A DNA stretch of 37,241 nucleotides from Candidatus Shapirobacteria bacterium. GTDB lineage: Bacteria; Patescibacteriota; Microgenomatia; UBA12405. How positions within the stretch are numbered: position 1 is the first letter of the stretch; every line of letters starts with the position of its first letter. Positions 31,592 through 37,241 of this stretch are shown one piece after another. Below the pieces are notes generated by a model. The model was not told where the DNA came from and searched no databases. It worked only from the letters and a program-made list of their open reading frames with translations. Position numbers and translations under genes: made by a program. The DNA lies in assembly GCA_017991615.1 (NCBI GenBank), contig JAGOQF010000005.1:2785-40025 (forward strand), given 5' to 3'.

Positions 31592-32182
31592 TTCCGTCAA
31601 ACTCTTTATATTCCTAACACCGTCAATTCTGTCACTACTGTCTCGGTTAATCCATACCAACTTTAAATCTGGCCTTAACTGTTTTAATGTTCCAATTACT
31701 GTCTTTTTATCATCAACCACCATCGCTCCAAAAGGAATTTCTTTGATACTTTCTGGATTCATTTTTCTTCTTTTAATTATCATATACTCAGTATCAAAAA
31801 ATTCATTAATTCCGGTTAATTCTAATTTCTTTTTTTGCCACGCCTCGGCTCCTTCCGAAAATGTTCCCAAAATAAATCTTTCCGAAAGTGCTTTTAGTAC
31901 CGAATCCGATTCTGCAAACAATACAAAATTATCTCTGTTAAACAACACCTGTTCTAAATTATCCCTTGATACCTGGTATCTTTCTCCTATTTCTTTTAAC
32001 AATTCATTAGGATCAAAGTCTGTCGATGACCTCAAACTTAAGCGGTACTTCTGGACCGATTCTTCAATATCCTTTTTCCCAACCCGACAACACTCCGCCA
32101 ACTTTTGTTTATACTTCTTTCCACTGGTTTCAGTGTCAAGCACTGTCCTATCAATATCAAACAAAATTACCCCTTCCTTCAT
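31580..32182 (-). CDS. HAD-superfamily hydrolase
   Basis: This Rossmannoid phosphatase of the haloacid dehalogenase superfamily has about 200 residues. Motif I is FDIDRTVLD (nucleophile Asp9 and acid/base Asp11). A helical cap follows (KKYKQKLAECCRVGKKD to about residue 90). Motif II is LGTFSEG, motif III a basic KRRKMNPES, and motif IV VVDDKKTVIG. The cap and size resemble small phosphatases; the substrate is unknown. The ATG at 32182 is preferred over one at 32197, because a minus-strand TAAAAT box (32193-32188) lies 5 nt upstream of 32182 and would sit inside the coding region if 32197 were used. It is divergent from the helicase-nuclease gene and convergent with gatB. Confidence 0.85.
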   Translation of the reverse strand: MKEGVILFDIDRTVLDTETSGKKYKQKLAECCRVGKKDIEESVQKYRLSLRSSTDFDPNELLKEIGERYQVSRDNLEQVLFNRDNFVLFAESDSVLKALSERFILGTFSEGAEAWQKKKLELTGINEFFDTEYMIIKRRKMNPESIKEIPFGAMVVDDKKTVIGTLKQLRPDLKLVWINRDSSDRIDGVRNIKSLTELVE

Positions 32183-32187
32183 CCCTG

Positions 32188-32193
32188 ATTTTA
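32188..32193 (-). promoter_or_regulatory. -10 box TAAAAT 5 nt before the HAD gene
   Basis: On the minus strand, TAAAAT (32193-32188) ends 5 nt before the ATG at 32182 and helps choose that start. It lies back to back with the plus-strand TAAAAT at 32207-32212, with 13 bp between the boxes. Confidence 0.5.
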
Positions 32194-32206
32194 TCATTTT
32201 TTAAGT

Positions 32207-32212
32207 TAAAAT
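32207..32212 (+). promoter_or_regulatory. -10 box TAAAAT 6 nt before the helicase-nuclease gene
   Basis: TAAAAT at 32207-32212 ends 6 nt before the ATG at 32219. No convincing -35 sequence is present, and the upstream region is shared with the divergent HAD promoter. Confidence 0.5.
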
Positions 32213-32218
32213 AAACCA

Positions 32219-35200
32219 ATGGACCAAGATTTTCACCCAAAATTTTTAAATGAATACAACCGCCTCAATTCAGAACAAAAATTAGCTGTTGATACCATCG
32301 AGGGTCCGGTGATGGTTATTGCCGGCGCCGGTACCGGCAAAACCCAAACCATTGCTGTCAGAATCGGCAATATCCTTAATCAAACTCAAGTTAATCCCAG
32401 CAATATTCTTTGTCTCACTTTTACCGAAAATGCCGCTATCAATATGAGGGATCGACTCATCAAATTAGTCGGTCCCGACGGCTATGGCGTTCGTATTTCC
32501 ACTTTTCACGGTTTTTGCAATTCCGTTATCAAAGATCATCCTGAATATTTTTTGACCTCCACTGTTGAATCTCAACCTGTTGACGATATTACCCAAATCG
32601 AAATTATCAGGTCGTTAATTGATCAACTTCCCGCTACCAGTCCTCTCAAAAACTTCAATTCTCCTTATTTTTATCAAAAAGATATTATTTCCTCTCTTTC
32701 TTCGCTCAAAAAAGAAAATATTTCTCCATCAGATTTTGACCGTTTAGTTCAAGATTCTGCCGACTTTATTTCCGCCGCTATTCCGGTTTTAGAAAAAATT
32801 AGTTCTCTTCGCGCTTCCAAAAAAACTGAATCAGAAATTGTTTCTCAAATCCGCCTTTTATCTCTTAGTTCTAATATTAATGTTCTTTATCAATCGCGTT
32901 TGACTTATTTTTTAAAATTATTTGAATTGGCAGAAATTACCCTCTCTCAACTCAAACAAAAAGTCAAAGATTTTATCCAAAAAACTCAAATCAATCTGCC
33001 CAAAATCAAAGATTTGTCCTTAATTTATCATCGTTATCAGGACATTCTTAACAAGCGGGGACTTTATGATTATGAAGATATGATTCTTTGGGTTATCGAC
33101 GCTTTCAGTCATCATCGCGATCTTTTGTCTGCTTACCAAGAAATTTATCAATATATTTTGGTTGATGAATTTCAAGATACCAACTCTTCCCAGATGGGCA
33201 TTCTCAATTTATTGGTTCAAGATCAGGACAACCCCAATATCTTTGTCGTCGGCGATGACGATCAATCAATTTTCCGCTTTCAAGGCGCCAATATTGAAAA
33301 CATTTTTGATTTCTATCAAAAATACCGTTCTCAAATCAAACAGCCCATTGTTCTTAAAAATAATTATCGTAGTCACCAACTTATTCTTGATTCTTCCAAT
33401 GATGTTATTTCCCAAAATCAAGGTCGAATCAGTCAATATATCAACAATATTGACAAATCTCTGACTTCCAATTCTCAATTTGATCCCAATCCTATAAATT
33501 TGTTTGCCGCCAACACCTCTGTTGAGGAAAATTTTTGGATATCCCAGCAAATCAAACAACTCATTGATGCCGGCGTTCAAGGTCAAGATATTGCTGTTTT
33601 ATATCGCAATAATGCCGATGTCAATGATCTACTGCCGTTTCTTACCCAAAACCATATTCCTTATCTCCGTTCCGACGCCATCAATATTCTTGAGACTATC
33701 GAAATCCAACAACTCCTCACTCTTATAAAATATTTGGCTTCGCCCCACGATGATACTCTTTTGGCTCACCTTCTTTCTTTTAAATTTCTCAATTTTCCCG
33801 CCTCAGAACTTTATAAACTTTTTCACACCGTTTATTCTCAAAAATTAGATCTTTCTGGTAGTATTTTGAATCATGATTTTTTAGCCCAAAACAATTTTTC
33901 TTCCAAATTTATCAAAAAAATTGATCGATTTGTTTTTCAGGTTGCCGAAGTCAACAAGCAAAGTCAAAACTTGCCGGCTGACGAATTGTTCAACCTTATT
34001 ATCCGCCGTTTTGGTTTTCTAAAATTTGTCCTCAAACATCGTCATCTCAGCCTTCTTAAACAACTCAATACTCTTTATTCCCACCTCAAACAAACTTTAT
34101 CATTGGAAAAAATCAGCCTTTTTGATTGGATCAAAAAAATCGATCTTTTGGTCGAAAATAAACTGTCACTTAATTCTTCACCTTTGATTACTCAGGCCAA
34201 AGATGCTGTCAGATTGATGACTGTTCACAAAGCCAAAGGTTTGGAATTCAAACACGTTTTTTTAATCAAAGTTTTGTCCTCAAAGTGGGATACTGTCTCG
34301 GCTAGATCCTTTATCAAACTCCCCTTAGGAGTCGTCAAATACGATTTGGAAAACGACAGTCTCGAAGAAGATCGCCGTCTTTTTTATGTGGCTCTTACCC
34401 GGGCTATGCAACAGATTTATCTTTCATACACCAAATTCAATGACTCTCAAAAGGAACAAACCCGTTCCCGTTTTATTGCCGAAATTAATCCCTCAAGAAT
34501 TGAATCATCTCAAACTACTCCCGAACTTGAGTCTCAAGCTTTATTATTTTCTTTTTATCCCAAATCCCCTAAACTTCAGTCTGATTCTCTCAAAGATTAT
34601 CTCCACGAATTTTTAGCCAGTAAGTATCGTTTTAATATCACTCATCTAAATTCCTATCTCAAATGTCCTCTTTGTTTCTTTTTCAAAACCATAATGCGCC
34701 TGCCTTCTCCAAAATCCAAGGTTATGTCTTTTGGTAGCGGGGTTCACGGTGCTTTGGCTTATTTGACTCAAGTTTACAAACAAGATAATTATTTAATTCC
34801 TCTGGATAAATTTTTGTCTGTTTTTGAAGACAATCTCAAAAAAGAAAATCTCTCCGATACCGATTTTGCCAACCTCAACCAACGCGGTCGACAAATTCTT
34901 ACCGATTATTATCAACATTATCAATCAAATTTTAATGGCAATTGTCTGACCGAACACGATTTCAAATTCAAAAATGTTCGCTTGGGTGATATCCCTCTCA
35001 CCGGCAAGATAGATCGCATCGATTTTATCGGCGGCAACAAAGTTGGTGTTGTTGATTATAAAACCGGCAAACCCGATTCCAAAAATAAACAACTTGGCCC
35101 CGATGGTGATTATTTCCGTCAATTAGTCTTCTATAAAATACTTTGTTCCCAAACCAAATCTTTTCCTTATGATGTCGTTTCCGGCACCATTGACTTTGTT

Positions 35201-35383
35201 GAAAAAAATAACAGAGGTAATTTTGTTCGCAAAACTTACACCATCACCCAAGAAGATACTGATAAATTAAAAAAACAAATTAGCGACGTTTTCCACCAGA
35301 TTACCAGTCTAAATTTTGCCCCCAATCCCGATTGCCCCGACCCCGACCACTTTCATTATTTATTTGAAAAATATTTCAAATGA
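32219..35383 (+). CDS. UvrD-like helicase fused to a PD-(D/E)XK nuclease
   Basis: This is a superfamily 1A helicase-nuclease of the AddA/RecB/AdnB kind, 1054 residues long. The helicase part has Walker A AGAGTGKT (35-42), a LTFTENAAINMRDRL motif Ia, ILVDEFQDTN, GDDDQSIFRFQGAN, a NNYRSHQLIL motif IV, TVHKAKGLEFKHVFL and FYVALTRAMQQIYLSYT. The C-terminal part contains NSYLKCPLCFFFKTIMRLP and the nuclease core near residues 928-950 (GKIDRIDFIGG, VVDYKTGKPD). It ends with NPDCPDPDHFHYLFEKYF. The usual four-Cys iron-sulfur cluster of AddB/AdnA-type nucleases is not evident. No partner (AddB or RecC) gene is adjacent. It probably works in double-strand break processing, but the single-subunit arrangement is unusual. 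The next gene overlaps by ATGA. Confidence 0.92.
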   Translation: MDQDFHPKFLNEYNRLNSEQKLAVDTIEGPVMVIAGAGTGKTQTIAVRIGNILNQTQVNPSNILCLTFTENAAINMRDRLIKLVGPDGYGVRISTFHGFCNSVIKDHPEYFLTSTVESQPVDDITQIEIIRSLIDQLPATSPLKNFNSPYFYQKDIISSLSSLKKENISPSDFDRLVQDSADFISAAIPVLEKISSLRASKKTESEIVSQIRLLSLSSNINVLYQSRLTYFLKLFELAEITLSQLKQKVKDFIQKTQINLPKIKDLSLIYHRYQDILNKRGLYDYEDMILWVIDAFSHHRDLLSAYQEIYQYILVDEFQDTNSSQMGILNLLVQDQDNPNIFVVGDDDQSIFRFQGANIENIFDFYQKYRSQIKQPIVLKNNYRSHQLILDSSNDVISQNQGRISQYINNIDKSLTSNSQFDPNPINLFAANTSVEENFWISQQIKQLIDAGVQGQDIAVLYRNNADVNDLLPFLTQNHIPYLRSDAINILETIEIQQLLTLIKYLASPHDDTLLAHLLSFKFLNFPASELYKLFHTVYSQKLDLSGSILNHDFLAQNNFSSKFIKKIDRFVFQVAEVNKQSQNLPADELFNLIIRRFGFLKFVLKHRHLSLLKQLNTLYSHLKQTLSLEKISLFDWIKKIDLLVENKLSLNSSPLITQAKDAVRLMTVHKAKGLEFKHVFLIKVLSSKWDTVSARSFIKLPLGVVKYDLENDSLEEDRRLFYVALTRAMQQIYLSYTKFNDSQKEQTRSRFIAEINPSRIESSQTTPELESQALLFSFYPKSPKLQSDSLKDYLHEFLASKYRFNITHLNSYLKCPLCFFFKTIMRLPSPKSKVMSFGSGVHGALAYLTQVYKQDNYLIPLDKFLSVFEDNLKKENLSDTDFANLNQRGRQILTDYYQHYQSNFNGNCLTEHDFKFKNVRLGDIPLTGKIDRIDFIGGNKVGVVDYKTGKPDSKNKQLGPDGDYFRQLVFYKILCSQTKSFPYDVVSGTIDFVEKNNRGNFVRKTYTITQEDTDKLKKQISDVFHQITSLNFAPNPDCPDPDHFHYLFEKYFK

Positions 35384-36003
35384 GACAATTCTTTTTAACT
35401 TCCGCTGCTAATTATGTTTTAAGTGACATAGTAAAAAATCTCCCCATGTCTTCTAATAAATATAATGTTGCCTTTATTCCTACTGCTTCTGAAGTTTACA
35501 ATGAAGATACTCAATGGGTAGATAATGACCGTAATGCTTTAATTAAAATGGGTTTTAATCTTAAAACTGAATTTTCAATTACTGGTCTTAAAAAAGAAGA
35601 AATTATTACCAAATTAGAAAATATCAATTTAATTTTTGTTTGTGGAGGTAACCCTTTCTATTTACTCGATCAGGTTATTAAATCTGGGTTTGATGAAATT
35701 CTTAAAGATAAAACAAATCCAGATACGATTTATATCGGTTCCAGCGCTGGTTCTATGATTATAGGCGATCATATTGATTTAGTTTCTACTGCTGATGAAG
35801 TATCCAAAGCTCTCCAATTAAAATCTAAAGGTTTAAAAATTATTGATCTAGCTATCCTACCTCATTGGGGGAATCAAGAATTGTATGAAGAATACAAAAG
35901 TGAATTCAATAAATTTTATATCGAAAATATCAAAATCGTTCCTTTAACTAATTACCAATATCTAAAAGTCATCAATAATAATTACGAAATTATTCAAGTA
36001 TAA
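35380..36003 (+). CDS. Peptidase S51-family / class-I-GATase-like protein
   Basis: The 207-residue cytosolic protein resembles peptidase E and cyanophycinase-type S51 enzymes, which are serine hydrolases with a nucleophile elbow. The key pattern is YIGSSAGSMI, with Ser122 as the likely nucleophile, and LIFVCGGNPFYLLDQV upstream matches the family's 'ixxGGnpfyLl' strand. ILPHWGNQE gives the candidate His162. The start (MRQFFLTSAA) fits the first strand. It overlaps the helicase-nuclease stop by ATGA, so it is translated with it. Whether this coupling is functional or just tight packing is unknown. It could cleave Asp-X dipeptides, but the substrate is inferred from the family only. Confidence 0.85.
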   Translation: MRQFFLTSAANYVLSDIVKNLPMSSNKYNVAFIPTASEVYNEDTQWVDNDRNALIKMGFNLKTEFSITGLKKEEIITKLENINLIFVCGGNPFYLLDQVIKSGFDEILKDKTNPDTIYIGSSAGSMIIGDHIDLVSTADEVSKALQLKSKGLKIIDLAILPHWGNQELYEEYKSEFNKFYIENIKIVPLTNYQYLKVINNNYEIIQV

Positions 36004-36010
36004 AAACTAG

Positions 36011-36039
36011 TTGAAAAATTTTTAAAACAGTTTCATAAT
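36011..36039 (+). promoter_or_regulatory. Promoter TTGAAA, 17 nt, CATAAT, 6 nt before ATG
   Basis: TTGAAA (36011-36016), 17 nt spacing and CATAAT (36034-36039) are 5/6 matches to each consensus and end 6 nt before the ATG at 36046. This is the best complete promoter in the window and again predicts a leaderless mRNA. Confidence 0.65.
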
Positions 36040-36045
36040 AAAATT

Positions 36046-37155
36046 ATGTATTCTCTCAATAGAGTACTTCGAAGAGTATTTTTGATAACGTTACTGTTGA
36101 TGATGATTAGCCCGGTACCGGCTCAAGCGGTTAATGATTTTAGTAATGATTTCAGTGTCGTTGGCTTATATCGTTTAGAGTCGGGTGCCTTAACTACGAA
36201 CAATTCTCCTGTCGTGGGATGCGGTGGTGCCAATTCACTGGTTAATTCATCAGATTCTGTTACCGCTAACGCTTCAGCTAAAGAGGGTAATTATTCTGGA
36301 TCTTTTGTTCGAGCTCGTAGTGCTTATTTATACCAAGATGATGCTAATTTATGTTCCAAATTTCCCGGTAAGTCGGGCACCAGTAACACCAGCTTCGCCA
36401 TCTCAATGTGGTTTAAACTTAACTCCTTACCTCATTCAAGCGTTTACACATTAACATCAAAGGGTAGTCCTGGACAAAGATCATTCCTTTTAAGATATGA
36501 CGAGAACGGCTTAGTCATGTATATCGGATCTGAGACTCGTACTATCGGTTCAGTTGCTCTTTCTACAGATAATTGGTATCACTTGGGTTTGAGTTACAAT
36601 GCTTCAAACAAATCTTTGATTAGTAAGCTGGTTCGAGAAGATGACACGGTCATAGTGGACGCGTCTATAACATATAATACGACTATGTCTCCACAGACTG
36701 GACCCTTTGCCATTGGCTCAGCCTATAATGGTGTTTCATTTAATGATTTTTTTGATGGTTTGATGGATGAGGTGGTGATTTTCAATACACCCAAAACCAT
36801 CGCGGATTTTGATAATATCCGCAAGGGAAACTACGTGGCACTTAATCCTCCCACACTTTCCAGTCCCATTAATGGGTCTAGCTCTGTGGCTACGGATACC
36901 GATTTAAGCTGGACTGACACCAACACCAACCCCAATGAAACTGGTTATTCTGTTTGTATTGGCATATCAAATACCTCTCCTCCGGCCAATTGTACTACCA
37001 CTGCGGCCAATACCACTTCGGTTTCAGCAGCTACAGCCTTGGGTTCCGCATTGAGTGAAGGGACCACATATTATTGGACTGTTAAAGCATTGGGAGACAA
37101 TTCGACTATTGCTGATTTTGGAAAACCGCTGGCGCCAAGACAATTTTTAAGTTAA
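36046..37155 (+). CDS. LamG/Fn3-type surface protein, reading frame broken by a 70-bp duplication/insertion
   Basis: The exported protein has a basic N-terminus and signal peptide (LNRVLRR, then LITLLLMMISPVPAQA). A LamG/concanavalin-like lectin domain occupies roughly residues 25-265, with SFAISMWFKLNSLPHSS, NWYHLGLSYNASN and FFDGLMDEVVIFNTPKT as typical laminin-G-like strands. It is followed by an Fn3-like domain (PTLSSPINGSSSVATDTDLSW, then TTYYWTVKALGDNS). The frame then meets a stop at 37153-37155, and the last residues (FGKPLAPRQFLS) look unrelated. The intact Fn3 ending (IADSSYADNYSFSTAA, PPTPTP) lies in another frame downstream, so this is an interrupted gene that probably extends past the window. 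It uses codons more evenly than its neighbours, which may hint at transfer. Confidence 0.85.
   Translation: MYSLNRVLRRVFLITLLLMMISPVPAQAVNDFSNDFSVVGLYRLESGALTTNNSPVVGCGGANSLVNSSDSVTANASAKEGNYSGSFVRARSAYLYQDDANLCSKFPGKSGTSNTSFAISMWFKLNSLPHSSVYTLTSKGSPGQRSFLLRYDENGLVMYIGSETRTIGSVALSTDNWYHLGLSYNASNKSLISKLVREDDTVIVDASITYNTTMSPQTGPFAIGSAYNGVSFNDFFDGLMDEVVIFNTPKTIADFDNIRKGNYVALNPPTLSSPINGSSSVATDTDLSWTDTNTNPNETGYSVCIGISNTSPPANCTTTAANTTSVSAATALGSALSEGTTYYWTVKALGDNSTIADFGKPLAPRQFLS
37081..37116 (+). repeat. 36-bp direct repeat, copy 1 (in the LamG gene)
   Basis: The 36 bases starting GTTAAAGCATTGGGAGACAA are present here and again at 37151-37186, identical over the whole length. The distance between copy starts is 70 bp, so the second copy is one base out of frame. 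The 34 bases between the copies (37117-37150) are not recognised elsewhere in the window. Confidence 0.95.
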
Positions 37156-37186
37156 AGCATTGGGAGACAATTCGACTATTGCTGAT
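37151..37186 (+). repeat. 36-bp direct repeat, copy 2 (in the LamG gene)
   Basis: This is identical to 37081-37116 but in frame 2 rather than frame 1. The codons that follow restore a sensible Fn3 ending, so this copy joins the true continuation of the protein. Confidence 0.95.
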
Positions 37187-37241
37187 AGTTCTTATGCCGA
37201 CAATTACAGCTTTTCTACTGCCGCACCACCAACCCCAACCC
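37151..37241 (+). other. Displaced 3' continuation of the LamG/Fn3 gene
   Basis: Read in frame 2, these bases give VKALGDNSTIADSSYADNYS and then FSTAAPPTPTP, i.e. the end of the Fn3 domain and the start of a Pro/Thr-rich linker. The frame is open to the right edge. It is out of register with the upstream CDS because of the 70-bp duplication, so it is the remainder of the same gene. Confidence 0.8.

Noticed and set aside
31557-32204. Plus-strand 215-residue ORF opposite the HAD gene
   Set aside because: The minus strand encodes clear HAD motifs; the plus ORF is Ser/Phe/Leu-rich without motifs, as expected for an antisense shadow.
25172-35383. Anti-phage defence island built from two UvrD helicases and a nuclease
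   Set aside because: The genes between them are housekeeping (gatCAB, FemAB), and no defence-specific partner such as a methylase-restriction pair, toxin or sensor is adjacent; repair functions explain them better.
1-37241. Recoded UGA (code 25 or 4) as in some CPR groups
   Set aside because: TGA ends several genes in ATGA overlaps (for example folD, the PilN-like gene, gatA and the helicase-nuclease), and no in-frame TGA interrupts a recognised domain.

Overview
The window is an AT-rich, very compactly coded bacterial segment using the standard bacterial code: TGA serves as a stop in several ATGA overlaps. It most likely comes from a Candidate Phyla Radiation (Patescibacteria) genome, probably of the Microgenomates type. 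The basis is the mix of a GatCAB operon, a short MetG, MurJ, a sortase with large DUF11/SpaA-like surface proteins, a DUF2298 'YYY' membrane protein, GT39-type glycosyltransferases and a lone UvrD helicase-nuclease. The lineage is an inference from gene content, not a measured placement.

Layout, left to right. (1) 1-4466: the 3' part of a giant repetitive surface protein that is continuous, in frame, with a second signal-peptide-bearing surface protein, followed by a sortase. (2) 4511-7574: a 2-oxoacid:acceptor oxidoreductase (fused gamma-alpha subunit, then beta) with a MazG-like pyrophosphohydrolase between the subunits and an unknown 139-residue protein after them. (3) 7576-10297: a methyltransferase on the minus strand, then map, folD and a degenerate thioredoxin-fold protein. 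(4) 10294-12744: tatD, metG and rpsT on the minus strand. (5) 12805-17213: murJ, PilN-like and PilO-like genes, a small membrane protein and a surface protein with an IPKTG sorting signal. (6) 17231-25163: an envelope glycan block with a polyprenyl-phosphate phosphoribosyltransferase-like UbiA protein, two tandem GT39-type enzymes, a GT4 enzyme, a PAP2 phosphatase and a DUF2298 protein. (7) 25172-36003: UvrD/PcrA, a cupin, a FemAB-type transferase, gatCAB, a HAD hydrolase, a UvrD-nuclease fusion and an S51-type peptidase. (8) 36046-end: a LamG surface protein whose frame is broken by a small duplication/insertion.

How the parts fit: regions 1, 5, 6 and 8, together with FemAB, are all cell-envelope biology (wall precursor flipping, cross-bridge, lipid-linked glycan, pili, sortase anchoring). 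The rest is translation (MetG, S20, GatCAB, Map, FolD), DNA repair and a ferredoxin-linked oxidoreductase.

The strongest genome-wide signal is regulatory. Most genes that begin a transcription unit have a -10 hexamer ending only 5-7 nt before the start codon, which predicts leaderless mRNAs, and Shine-Dalgarno motifs are almost absent. The best candidates for something unusual are this leaderless architecture, the sortase-substrate/signal-peptide fusion, a possible polyprenyl-phosphate-pentose glycan pathway and the broken LamG gene. There are no rRNA, tRNA, CRISPR or insertion sequence features, and no gene-free stretch over 300 bases.
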